Assembly: GCA_017472115.1 (NCBI GenBank)
Contig: JAFUQW010000069.1
Location: 1-23,918 of the forward strand
Direction: 5' to 3'
Length of the DNA stretch: 23,918 bases
Origin: Bacteroidales bacterium
Lineage (GTDB): Bacteria; Bacteroidota; Bacteroidia; Bacteroidales; UBA932
This document shows positions 7,343 to 14,741 of this stretch, piece after piece (position 1 is the first letter of the stretch; every line of letters starts with the position of its first letter). The notes under the pieces are model-generated. The model had not been told where the DNA came from, did no database searches, and saw only the letters and a list, made by a program, of their open reading frames with translations. A program made the position numbers and the translations under genes.

Positions 7343-8316
7343 AATTTGTCTTCAAGTACACATTCAAGCATCGAGGGCTGAATCTCATATGTGATCAGTC
7401 CTTTGGGCTTCTGAGTCATATATACCGGACATTTTCCGTTACGGGAAGTGGCGAAATCATCATAGTCAACATAGAAAGACACTGATTCGGCCGGATCCTT
7501 TACCATCGGGAATGCACATCTGAATGTTGCCGTCACAGAAGCAGGATAGGTATTGAGCCTCTTGTCAGCAGGAACATTGACTACCGTAACAGGAAAAGTG
7601 TGAACGAGTTCTACATAACGGGACACATCCATCGCGAAATGCGCTTCCGAAGCAGACATTCTCACTCCCCTTATCTTTTCTATGTCAACGACTCCTATCA
7701 GATCTTCAGACAGATCATATACCTTCACCGGAGATGTATAAACCCTGTCTATCGACTCAAGCTTATAACGTTCTCCATAAACAGTTACACTATCCGGAGA
7801 AACTTCGATGTCACCAACCATCATGAACTGAGGATGGAAGGAGATGGATGTGACAAGCTGAAGCGGCACCCTTTTGTTATCCTCATAAGGAAATCTGAAG
7901 AAAAGCGTATCGGACACAAAATACTCTACAGTAACCTCGTCTCCATAGATGAGATGCGTGTATTCCTGAAGATCCGAGGGCAGAAGATAATACAGATCCT
8001 CATCCTTCTGCTTCATCAGTGACGGGCTGAACTCAATCTTCTTGGCACGTCCGTTCTTTCTGATTCCGTTAGCGAGAATATTATATCCTGTAGCTCTGCA
8101 ACGCGCCGCGACATCACATTTGTCGATGGATTCTGCTGTATGTCCGTCAATATTGCACCGCGCCACGACCGGTACGCTCATGTAATCGCTATACCTGAGG
8201 GACAGGTTATGGATAAGCCATATACTAAAAGCCAACAGGAGAGCGAGCAAAAGAACAGCTCCATCCCTCCTGCTGAAATTCAATGACTTGAGCAGCTTAT
8301 GCAGCAGGTCTCTCAT
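7339..8316 (-). CDS. YbbR-like domain protein, membrane-anchored
   Basis: This 325-residue protein has a basic N-terminus, a single membrane segment at about residues 20-39 and a long extracytoplasmic part with YbbR-like repeats (segments such as RVPLQLV, PDSVTVYGE, TFPVTVVNVP). In Firmicutes YbbR/CdaR binds and controls the diadenylate cyclase CdaA, but no cdaA gene is next to this one, so that role is not implied here. I chose ATG 8316. A GTG directly before it (8319) is possible, but the ATG is more usual. It lies 12 nt after yajC and overlaps coaE by four bases. Confidence 0.82.
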   Translation of the reverse strand: MRDLLHKLLKSLNFSRRDGAVLLLALLLAFSIWLIHNLSLRYSDYMSVPVVARCNIDGHTAESIDKCDVAARCRATGYNILANGIRKNGRAKKIEFSPSLMKQKDEDLYYLLPSDLQEYTHLIYGDEVTVEYFVSDTLFFRFPYEDNKRVPLQLVTSISFHPQFMMVGDIEVSPDSVTVYGERYKLESIDRVYTSPVKVYDLSEDLIGVVDIEKIRGVRMSASEAHFAMDVSRYVELVHTFPVTVVNVPADKRLNTYPASVTATFRCAFPMVKDPAESVSFYVDYDDFATSRNGKCPVYMTQKPKGLITYEIQPSMLECVLEDKL

Positions 8317-8328
8317 CACTTCTGTCTG

Positions 8329-8646
8329 TTACTGGACAGGCTCGGTGAAATCCTTTACAAGAGCATTCTTGCTCACGCGGATCTTCACATTGTTGTCAAC
8401 CTCGATGAGGACAGTACCCTCCTTGATTTCGCAAACGGTACCATAGATTCCGCCTACTGTAACAACCTTGTCTCCCTTCTTGAGACTGTCACGGAAATTC
8501 TGGAGTTCCTTCTGCTGCTTTCTCTGCGGACGGATCATGAAGAACCACATTACCACGAAGATAAGCGCGAGCATGATCCACATAGACCATCCGCCTCCCT
8601 GAGGCTGAGCTGCCGGAGCAGCCTGTAAAATTGCAAATGTATTCAT
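8329..8646 (-). CDS. yajC: Preprotein translocase accessory subunit YajC
   Basis: YajC is a small inner-membrane partner of SecDF in the Sec translocon. The 105-residue protein has a short periplasmic N-terminus, one membrane helix (about 20-38), the hallmark FMIRPQRKQQKE just after it (36-47), and a cytoplasmic domain with the conserved GDKVVTVGGIYGTV stretch. It lies 26 nt downstream of nusB in the same direction. secD/secF are not in the window. Confidence 0.95.
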   Translation of the reverse strand: MNTFAILQAAPAAQPQGGGWSMWIMLALIFVVMWFFMIRPQRKQQKELQNFRDSLKKGDKVVTVGGIYGTVCEIKEGTVLIEVDNNVKIRVSKNALVKDFTEPVQ

Positions 8647-8672
8647 TTTCAGTTTATTTTATGTTCATTAAC

Positions 8673-9632
8673 CTACATCAAACCTTTTCCTGTCTTGACT
8701 ATCCTGCCATCATCGATCATCTGCTGGATAAGTCTGTCAAGCAGGCCGTTGACAAAAGAACGGCTCTTCTGCGTTCCGAAGAATTTAGATATTTCCACAT
8801 ATTCGTTGATGGTCACCTTGACCGGTATGGTCTGGAATGTCGCAGCCTCAGCCAATCCCATGACGATCAATATGACATCAGTAGAGAACAGTCTGTCCTT
8901 CTCCCATCCGGCAACAGATTCGGCTACCATCGCGGAATATTTTTCATAGCCGGCGAATGCTGCCTGGAGAAGTTTCCTCACAAACAGTTTGTCACTCTCC
9001 ACTCCATCACCTTTGAGGAGCTCGCTCTGATAGAGCGGAGGCAGGCTCCACCTCTCACCTTTCGCCAGACTCTTGAAAGTGTTGCAGCACCATGTCAAAG
9101 AGTAGGCCAGATCGTCATTCCAATAAAGAGATTTTTCTTCCAGAATCTGCTCCAATTCCTCACTGTCAACGAATTCCTCTTCAAAAATTCTTGTAAAAAG
9201 CCTGCAGTCCTCCTTCAGAGAAGTACCTTCAGAAGCCATATATTCGGCATAATAATCTTTAGTTGTGACTGATGTCATGATCTTCTTGAGCAGAAGATCG
9301 TACTCAGACCAAGAATATTTCTTCTTATTGAACAGTTTCTGGAAATCCACATCCTCATCAAGAAGTCTTGCAAGAGCGTTGTCTGCAAACTTCATGTTGG
9401 GATTTCTATCTTCTTCTGTAGGATTGAACTTGGACTTTGCGGCTTCTATCCTCTCGCGTGCAATCTTAGTCAGCGGCGAGACTATTCCGAGCATATAAAT
9501 ATACAGGTCTCTTGCAGCTTCACATGCGACATCAAGCTGAGATTCAGCCTGAGCGAGAGACATATTCCCTGATAAGACACTGCTGTAGAGGACCTTGAAT
9601 GCCTTTATCCTCAAAATTCTTCTGTTAAGCAT
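8673..9632 (-). CDS. nusB: Transcription antitermination factor NusB, long form
   Basis: NusB binds boxA RNA with NusE (S10) and supports processive transcription of rRNA operons. The protein starts MLNRRILRIKAFKVLYS, the usual RNA-binding NusB opening. Its C-terminal half (about 210-310) carries the conserved helices (FSTDVILIVMGLAEAATF, KVTINEYVEISKFFGT, RSFVNGLLDRL). At 319 residues it is about twice the proteobacterial length because of an insertion between the two halves, which is normal in Bacteroidetes. An in-frame start at 9668 lies upstream of the promoter's -7 element and is rejected for ATG 9632. It is the first gene of a seven-gene minus-strand run. Confidence 0.93.
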   Translation of the reverse strand: MLNRRILRIKAFKVLYSSVLSGNMSLAQAESQLDVACEAARDLYIYMLGIVSPLTKIARERIEAAKSKFNPTEEDRNPNMKFADNALARLLDEDVDFQKLFNKKKYSWSEYDLLLKKIMTSVTTKDYYAEYMASEGTSLKEDCRLFTRIFEEEFVDSEELEQILEEKSLYWNDDLAYSLTWCCNTFKSLAKGERWSLPPLYQSELLKGDGVESDKLFVRKLLQAAFAGYEKYSAMVAESVAGWEKDRLFSTDVILIVMGLAEAATFQTIPVKVTINEYVEISKFFGTQKSRSFVNGLLDRLIQQMIDDGRIVKTGKGLM

Positions 9633-9653
9633 GATTTTGATCAAAATTTTACG

Positions 9654-9661
9654 CAAAGATA
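9654..9661 (-). promoter_or_regulatory. -7 element of the nusB operon promoter
   Basis: TATCTTTG on the minus strand matches TAnnTTTG and lies 21 nt before the nusB start codon. A perfect 14-bp palindrome ATTTTGATCAAAAT (9634-9647) sits between it and the start codon. A -33 element is not obvious. Confidence 0.55.
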
Positions 9662-9684
9662 CATTCATTTTTCAGAAAAATCCC

Positions 9685-9692
9685 TAACTTTG
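9685..9692 (+). promoter_or_regulatory. -7 element of the DUF3276 gene promoter
   Basis: TAACTTTG matches TAnnTTTG and lies 27 nt before the ATG at 9720. It diverges from the nusB promoter, and the two -7 elements are 23 bp apart. The inverted repeat ATTTTT-CAG-AAAAAT (9667-9681) lies between them. Confidence 0.55.
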
Positions 9693-9719
9693 TAAAGATT
9701 TACTAAAAAAAGATAAGCT

Positions 9720-10052
9720 ATGTATAGTGAGGATTATGATGGAGCAAACGGTCTTGACCGTTCAGGTGAGGATGTTTACTCAAAACCAGTCAGAGCAGGA
9801 AAGCGTACATACTTCTTTGACGTCAAGGCCACCAAAGGCAATGATTATTATCTGACGATCACAGAAAGCAAGCGCAGGGTTGACAACAATGGCCATTTTG
9901 CTTACGACAAGCACAAGATTTTCCTCTACAAGGAAGATTTTGAGAAATTTACCGAAGGCCTTGAGGAAGTGATCAGGTACATAAAGACCAATTGTCTCAG
10001 GGATAACGGTGCCGGCGAGCATTTTACCGAAGTAAATTTCGAAGAGCTTTAA
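9720..10052 (+). CDS. DUF3276 / PUR-domain nucleic-acid-binding protein
   Basis: This 110-residue protein belongs to DUF3276, the bacterial PUR-alpha-like family whose members (for example Borrelia BpuR) bind single-stranded DNA and RNA. The PUR repeat covers about residues 22-95: KPVRAGKRTYFFDVKATKG, then YYLTITESKRR, then KIFLYKEDFEKF. These are the alternating beta strands and helix of the fold, rich in aromatic and basic residues. The first 20 and last 15 residues are acidic and probably disordered. No membrane segment is seen. It is a single gene with its own promoter and terminator, divergent from nusB. A role in RNA metabolism is inferred from the family only. Confidence 0.85.
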   Translation: MYSEDYDGANGLDRSGEDVYSKPVRAGKRTYFFDVKATKGNDYYLTITESKRRVDNNGHFAYDKHKIFLYKEDFEKFTEGLEEVIRYIKTNCLRDNGAGEHFTEVNFEEL

Positions 10053-10070
10053 CAGAGTCTGATTAATATG

Positions 10071-10100
10071 AGGACGGCTGAAAGGCTGTCCTTTATTATT
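10071..10100 (+). terminator. Terminator after the DUF3276 gene
   Basis: AGGACGGC (10071-10078) pairs with GCTGTCCT (10084-10091) with one G-U, around a 5-nt loop. TTATTATTAT follows. It lies between the DUF3276 gene and nadE, so nadE is probably transcribed from another start or by read-through. Confidence 0.7.
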
Positions 10101-10110
10101 ATATAACGAC

Positions 10111-12123
10111 ATGAACGATTACGGATTCATCAGAATAGCGGCTGCCGTCCCTGTGGTAAGGATTGCGGACACGGAAGCAAATGCAGAAGAAATATGCAGA
10201 TCAGTAGCCGAAGCTGTCGGAAATGAAGTCTCTCTCGTGGCATTTCCTGAACTTTCACTGACCGGATGCAGCTGCGGAAACCTCTTTTTCCAGAGCCTTC
10301 TTGTCAGAGGAGCAGAAGAAGGCGTAAAAAAGATAGTTGACTTCAGCAGAGGGAAAGATATCACAATAATAACAGGAGCACCTGTAAGCTACCGAAGTCT
10401 CCTTTATGACTGCGCCATTGTCATCCGGAACGGAAACATCAAAGGAATCGTACCCAAGACTTACACGGACGACAACATGATCTTTGCATCCGGCAGCGAT
10501 TTCCTGTCCGGCGATGTCAGAAATGATGGTCCTCTTCTCGATAACGGGAAGGATTTCGTCAGAGAAGGTTATCCTGGAGAGATACGTTATGCGGGACAGA
10601 AATGCAACATATCTCCGAATCTGCTGTTCGGTATCGGGAAAACGACATTTGCCATAGAGATAGGGACCGACTTCGACGCACCGGTCAGACCTTCAGCTTT
10701 ACATGCCCTTCAGGGAGCCGGTCTCATAGTCAACATATCTGCAGGCAATGAAGTGCTTATGACAGACAGATACAGAAAGACCGCTCTCTCATCACACTCC
10801 GCAAGCTGCATCTGCAGTTACATGCATGTCTCTTCAGGATTTGGCGAATCAACCGGTGATCTGGTCTATTCCGGTGCGGCTTCCATATGGGAGAACGGTG
10901 AACTGATAGCTGAGAATAAGAGATTCCTTACAGAATCGTCCCTGACAATAGCAGACATCGACATCGAGAAGATCGGAAATCTCAGACAAAAGTCAAGAAC
11001 ATTCCGATGCACAGTCCCCGACGGTACCAAGGCATCTTCATATTACAGGCTTTACAGCAGAACCGGCTTAGGTCCCGCTCATGACACCGACTTCCACAAG
11101 AGACTGCACAGACATATTGAAGCGCACCCTTTCGTTCCATCTGAAGACCTTGACTACAGATGCAGCGAAATACTTTCAATGCAGGAAGCCGCTCTTGTCA
11201 AGAGACTGACTCATATCAACTGCCGCACAGCTGTAATCGGCATATCAGGAGGCCTGGACAGCACTCTTGCACTGCTTGTGACCGCAATGGCATTCGACAG
11301 GCTCGGATGGAGCCACGAGAGGATAGTGGCTGTAACAATGCCGGGATTCGGAACAACTTCACGTACCAGAAGCAATGCGTGGGACCTGATGCTGGCCCTT
11401 GGAGTCACATGCAGAGAGATTCCGATAGGTCCGGCTGTCAGCCTGCATTTCAGTGACATCGGCCACGATGCGACTGTCCATGATGCTACATACGAGAATT
11501 CTCAGGCGAGAGAAAGAACCCAGATCCTCATGGATATAGCCAACCAGACCGGGGGAATAGTCATAGGTACAGGAGATCTATCCGAGCTTGCTTTGGGATG
11601 GGCGACTTATAACGGTGACCACATGTCCATGTACGGAGTAAACGCCGGTATTCCCAAGACATTAGTCCAGAGCCTGGTGAGATGGGCGGCGGAGAACAGG
11701 TTCGGAGATCAGTCAGCCGATGGCAGAAGTGTCCGCGACATCCTTATCGACATTGTAGAGACCCCTATAAGCCCCGAGTTGCTGCCAGCTTCTGAAAACG
11801 GTGAGATACAGCAGGTTACAGAAGATCTTGTCGGCCCATACGAACTGCATGACTTCTTCATCTATAATTTCATGAGATTCGGATTTGCTCCGGAGAAGAT
11901 ACTCTTCCTTGCCGAGAAAGCATTTGAAAACGTATATGACAGGGAGACAGTCCGGAAATGGCTGCAGACTTTCGTCAGACGCTTCTTCAGCCAGCAGTTC
12001 AAGAGGTCATGCCTGCCGGACGGCCCTAAGGTCGGATCAGTCGGGCTCTCCCCTCGCGGTGACTGGGGTATGCCTTCCGACGCATGGAGCACTCTTTTTA
12101 CCGGCAACATCACTGGCGCATAA
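10111..12123 (+). CDS. nadE: NAD+ synthetase, two-domain form with degenerate glutaminase site
   Basis: NadE converts nicotinic acid adenine dinucleotide to NAD+ using ATP and ammonia. The 670-residue form normally takes ammonia from glutamine with an N-terminal nitrilase-type domain (about 1-290). That domain keeps Glu47 (FPELSLTG) and Lys116 (VPKTY) of the Glu-Lys-Cys triad. The nucleophile position is Gly185, in IEIGTDFDAPVRPS, where relatives read EICEDLWxPxPPS. The conserved loop after Lys116 (usually LPNYxEFYExRWF) is also replaced (TDDNMIFASGSDF). The synthetase domain (about 340-670) looks intact: SGGLDS at 379-384, PGFGTTS at 411-417, YENSQARERTQ at 461-471, GTGDLSELALGW at 487-498 and EDLVGPYELHDFF near 574. 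I infer an ammonia-dependent enzyme. It is not a frameshift, because the frame is open throughout. Confidence 0.95.
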   Translation: MNDYGFIRIAAAVPVVRIADTEANAEEICRSVAEAVGNEVSLVAFPELSLTGCSCGNLFFQSLLVRGAEEGVKKIVDFSRGKDITIITGAPVSYRSLLYDCAIVIRNGNIKGIVPKTYTDDNMIFASGSDFLSGDVRNDGPLLDNGKDFVREGYPGEIRYAGQKCNISPNLLFGIGKTTFAIEIGTDFDAPVRPSALHALQGAGLIVNISAGNEVLMTDRYRKTALSSHSASCICSYMHVSSGFGESTGDLVYSGAASIWENGELIAENKRFLTESSLTIADIDIEKIGNLRQKSRTFRCTVPDGTKASSYYRLYSRTGLGPAHDTDFHKRLHRHIEAHPFVPSEDLDYRCSEILSMQEAALVKRLTHINCRTAVIGISGGLDSTLALLVTAMAFDRLGWSHERIVAVTMPGFGTTSRTRSNAWDLMLALGVTCREIPIGPAVSLHFSDIGHDATVHDATYENSQARERTQILMDIANQTGGIVIGTGDLSELALGWATYNGDHMSMYGVNAGIPKTLVQSLVRWAAENRFGDQSADGRSVRDILIDIVETPISPELLPASENGEIQQVTEDLVGPYELHDFFIYNFMRFGFAPEKILFLAEKAFENVYDRETVRKWLQTFVRRFFSQQFKRSCLPDGPKVGSVGLSPRGDWGMPSDAWSTLFTGNITGA

Positions 12124-12141
12124 ACCATTGACCCTTAACAC

Positions 12142-12191
12142 ATTGCAATAAAATCGCTGCTGTAGAAATACAGCAGCGATTTTATTGCAAT
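12142..12191. terminator. Bidirectional terminator: 23-bp perfect stem with GAAA loop
   Basis: Positions 12142-12164 pair without mismatch with 12169-12191 around a GAAA tetraloop. The core ATCGCTGCTGTA is flanked by A and T runs, so both strands offer a stem followed by T-rich sequence. It separates convergent nadE and the purine nucleoside phosphorylase gene and should terminate both. Confidence 0.88.
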
Positions 12192-12221
12192 ATACTGATA
12201 TTCAACTATTTGAACGCCAGC

Positions 12222-13049
12222 CTAAAGTTCGGAAATAATTCTCGTGAACAGGGTTGTCATCTTGTCAGCCGCAGCATTGGCCGCCACCACCACATCATCT
12301 CCGTCATTCACATAATCCAATGCATAGTCATCATGCGCCTCATTGGTAATGACAGACATTCCGAACACCGGAATTGAAGAATGTCTCGCCACTATCACTT
12401 CAGGAATGGTTGACATTCCTACGGCATCAGCTCCGATAAGTCGGAAATATTTGTATTCGGCCGGAGTCTCGTATGAAGGGCCTGTACCTGCAAAATAGAC
12501 TCCCTGCTTGAGATCGATTCCGAGTTCGCCTGAGAGCGCGAAAGCCTTGGCCCTGAGATCCAGGTCATATGGACGGGTCATGTCAGGAAAACGAGGACCG
12601 AATTCCTCAAGATTAGGACCAACAAGAGGGTTCGGAAGATGATTGATATGATCGGTTATGACCATCAGGTCCCCGACCTTGAAATCGAAATTGACACCTC
12701 CGGCCGCATTTGAAACGAAAAGATACTGAATACCTAAAACCTTCATCACGCGGATAGGAAGAGTGACAAGCTCCATAGGATAACCTTCATAATAATGGAA
12801 TCGTCCCTGCATTGCGACAACGAACTTGCCTCCAAGTTCACCTGCGATGAAGTTACCCTTGTGACCTACTGCGGTCGAAACCGGAAAACCCGGTATTTCC
12901 CTATAAGGGATGACGGTCGGATTTTCAATTTTTTCAGCAAGCTTTCCGAGACCGCTTCCGAGCACTATGCCGGCAAACGGTTTACGTCCATCCAGTTTTG
13001 CCGCGATATATTCAGCGGCCTTCATGATTTTTTCTACTCTTGGATCCAT
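12222..13049 (-). CDS. punA: Purine nucleoside phosphorylase, trimeric 6-oxopurine type
   Basis: This enzyme splits inosine or guanosine with phosphate to the base plus ribose 1-phosphate. The 275-residue protein has the trimeric (PNP/MTAP) family motifs: phosphate loop GSGLG (31-35), GRFHYYEGY (82-90), SNAAGG (113-118), [10 protein letters not shown] (189-198) and VGMST (210-214). E198 and N236 (VITNEA) match human PNP E201 and N243, which select 6-oxopurines over adenosine. MTA phosphorylases differ there. Its ATG is 2 nt after the deaminase-like gene's stop, so the two are co-transcribed. That suggests it handles inosine-type products of the upstream deaminase. Length is normal. Confidence 0.93.
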   Translation of the reverse strand: MDPRVEKIMKAAEYIAAKLDGRKPFAGIVLGSGLGKLAEKIENPTVIPYREIPGFPVSTAVGHKGNFIAGELGGKFVVAMQGRFHYYEGYPMELVTLPIRVMKVLGIQYLFVSNAAGGVNFDFKVGDLMVITDHINHLPNPLVGPNLEEFGPRFPDMTRPYDLDLRAKAFALSGELGIDLKQGVYFAGTGPSYETPAEYKYFRLIGADAVGMSTIPEVIVARHSSIPVFGMSVITNEAHDDYALDYVNDGDDVVVAANAAADKMTTLFTRIISEL

Positions 13050-13051
13050 AG

Positions 13052-14326
13052 TTAACGAATGTATTTTTCAGCTTCTCTGAGAATCTCCTTTTCCAACGGC
13101 ACCACACGGTCACGCATGATGAAACGTCCGTCGCATATCACCGACTCTATACAGTCCGAATGCGCCGAATATATGAGATTCGCTTCAAATGTGCCTGGGG
13201 ACATGAAACTGTAATTGTCTGTATCAATGATGAGGATATCTGCAAGCGCACCTTCTTCTATCTTTCCTATGTTCAGGCCGAGAGCCTTTCCTGCATTAGC
13301 CGACGACATCTGCATCAGCTCATCCAGAGGCATCGCAGTCGGATCATCCCTCCACGCTTTCTGAATCATAGCGGATGTCTTGATAGTCTCAAGCATGTCA
13401 AGATTGTTGGATGATGCACATCCGTCAGTGCCGAGACAGATGTTGGCACCTGCATCACGCAGTTCGTTGTAGAGGAAGCGGTAACCTGACGCAAGCTTGA
13501 GGTTGGAGTTCACGTTATGCACGCAGTTCACTCCCCTCTTTCCGAGAATCTCGATATCCTTTTCCGACACCCAGAGGGTATGGGCAGCTATCACGTCCGG
13601 TCCCAGAACTCCGAGCCTGTCAAGATATTCCACCGGAGACAATCCACCATGTTCCGCCTTGCAGTCAGCTACTTCCTTTCTTGTTTCAGACACATGGATA
13701 TGTATCTTCAGGCCATGGCTTCTTGCGAAATCCGTCGCCCAGAGGATCATCGGCTCACTAACGGAATATATGGCATGGATTGCTATGGCAAATGAAGCAT
13801 TGGAAGGCCAGTTCCCGGATATATCATACATCTCCTGACACTGGATCTTCTGACGCTCGGCCTCCTCGGGATCGTTCTTGTCACAGATGACATACGCATG
13901 TACACTGCGCAGTCCAAGTTCCGCGGCTGCTTTCTGCGCCATAGGAGAATACCAGTAATGATCATTGAAAGTCGTGGTACCGGTCTTTATCATTTCAAGA
14001 CATGCCATACGCGTAGCATGATACACATATTCCGGGGTAATGTCCGCCTCTATCTTCCAGATACGGTCAAGCCATTCATGGAATGCAATGTCCTCCCCGA
14101 CTCCTCTCATCATGGACATGCCGGCATGCGTATGCATGTTCACGAAACCGGGCACAGCCACCTTCCCGGTGCAGTCAACCACCTCTGTCGAGTCATCATG
14201 CCGGGCATATGCATCACTCTGAGTATCAGCCGCAGATATCCTGCTGATCTTCCCGTTCTCGATGAGTATGTCCGAAGCAGTTCCCCCGTTGACTATATTT
14301 CCTAGTATAATCTTACCCATATTCAT
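13052..14326 (-). CDS. mtaD: Amidohydrolase, 5'-methylthioadenosine/S-adenosylhomocysteine deaminase-like
   Basis: This 424-residue metal-dependent hydrolase is of the cytosine deaminase-like group (MtaD/SsnA/TrzN). The metal ligands are in place: H65 and H67 (NMHTH), H211 (HIHVSE), H249 (AAHTLWV) and D301 ([10 protein letters not shown]). E214 follows the third His as the usual proton shuttle. Flanking beta-sandwich pieces from the N-terminus (about 4-60) and C-terminus (about 360-415) are present. Members of this group deaminate MTA, S-adenosylhomocysteine or adenosine to the inosine analogue. Exact substrate cannot be read from sequence, and guanine or atrazine-type hydrolases are related. 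It is first in a two-gene unit with a 6-oxopurine nucleoside phosphorylase, which supports a nucleoside deaminase role. Confidence 0.85.
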   Translation of the reverse strand: MNMGKIILGNIVNGGTASDILIENGKISRISAADTQSDAYARHDDSTEVVDCTGKVAVPGFVNMHTHAGMSMMRGVGEDIAFHEWLDRIWKIEADITPEYVYHATRMACLEMIKTGTTTFNDHYWYSPMAQKAAAELGLRSVHAYVICDKNDPEEAERQKIQCQEMYDISGNWPSNASFAIAIHAIYSVSEPMILWATDFARSHGLKIHIHVSETRKEVADCKAEHGGLSPVEYLDRLGVLGPDVIAAHTLWVSEKDIEILGKRGVNCVHNVNSNLKLASGYRFLYNELRDAGANICLGTDGCASSNNLDMLETIKTSAMIQKAWRDDPTAMPLDELMQMSSANAGKALGLNIGKIEEGALADILIIDTDNYSFMSPGTFEANLIYSAHSDCIESVICDGRFIMRDRVVPLEKEILREAEKYIR

Positions 14327-14340
14327 TTCATTAAAGTTTT

Positions 14341-14348
14341 CAAAGTTA
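14341..14348 (-). promoter_or_regulatory. -7 element upstream of the mtaD-punA unit
   Basis: TAACTTTG on the minus strand matches TAnnTTTG and ends 14 nt before the start codon at 14326, giving a leader of roughly 10 nt. The -33 element is not clear. Confidence 0.55.
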
Positions 14349-14392
14349 ATTATTTTTTGTCATAAAAGTGTGATAAATCCAGATGTTTTGCT

Positions 14393-14400
14393 TAAATTTG
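14393..14400 (+). promoter_or_regulatory. -7 element upstream of the vor/kor operon
   Basis: TAAATTTG matches TAnnTTTG. If used, the transcript would carry a leader of about 110 nt before the ferredoxin ATG at 14518, longer than for other genes here. No clear -33 TTG stands at the expected spacing, so support is moderate. Confidence 0.4.
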
Positions 14401-14517
14401 AAACGATTTTTGTGAAACAGGCTAATTTCGACCAATTATCAAAAATTACGCCCGTTTCCGTTACATTCCGTAAGCAAAACAACACAAAAATCATAAACAC
14501 TTTAAAACAAACTAATA

Positions 14518-14736
14518 ATGGCATTCAAAGGAGCAATCGAAGTTGACACACAGAAATGCAAAGGATGCGGAGTATGTGTCGAGAACTGTCCGACCAAGAG
14601 CATCGAACTCGCCAAGATGGTCAACAGCAAGGGTTATCACTATGCCGAAATGGTCGGCGACGCATGCGTAGGCTGCATGAACTGCGCTATCGTCTGCCCG
14701 GATTCGGTAATTACGGTTTACAGAGTTAAAATCTAA
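14518..14736 (+). CDS. 2x[4Fe-4S] ferredoxin subunit of 2-oxoacid:ferredoxin oxidoreductase (delta)
   Basis: This 72-residue protein carries two CxxCxxCxxxC clusters: C14, C17, C20 and C24, then C50, C53, C56 and C60, for two [4Fe-4S] centres. It is the electron-transfer subunit of the enzyme encoded by the next three genes and passes electrons from the thiamine site to free ferredoxin. It lies 5 nt before the alpha subunit gene. Length and cluster spacing are typical of VorD/KorD subunits. Confidence 0.93.
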   Translation: MAFKGAIEVDTQKCKGCGVCVENCPTKSIELAKMVNSKGYHYAEMVGDACVGCMNCAIVCPDSVITVYRVKI

Positions 14737-14741
14737 GGGAT

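Noticed and set aside
6888..7394. 168-codon open frame antisense to coaE
   Set aside because: Shadow of a well-supported gene on the other strand; low-complexity Ser/Thr-rich translation with no family resemblance.
8631..9272. 213-codon open frame antisense to nusB
   Set aside because: Opposite strand of a clear NusB gene; no motif or plausible start context.
9633..9668. N-terminal extension of NusB
   Set aside because: It spans the promoter -7 element; NusB proteins start at the MLNRR methionine.
10119..10364. Possible frameshift or pseudogene status for nadE because of the missing cysteine
   Set aside because: The frame is open over all 670 codons and the synthetase motifs are complete, so the change is a substitution in an otherwise intact gene.
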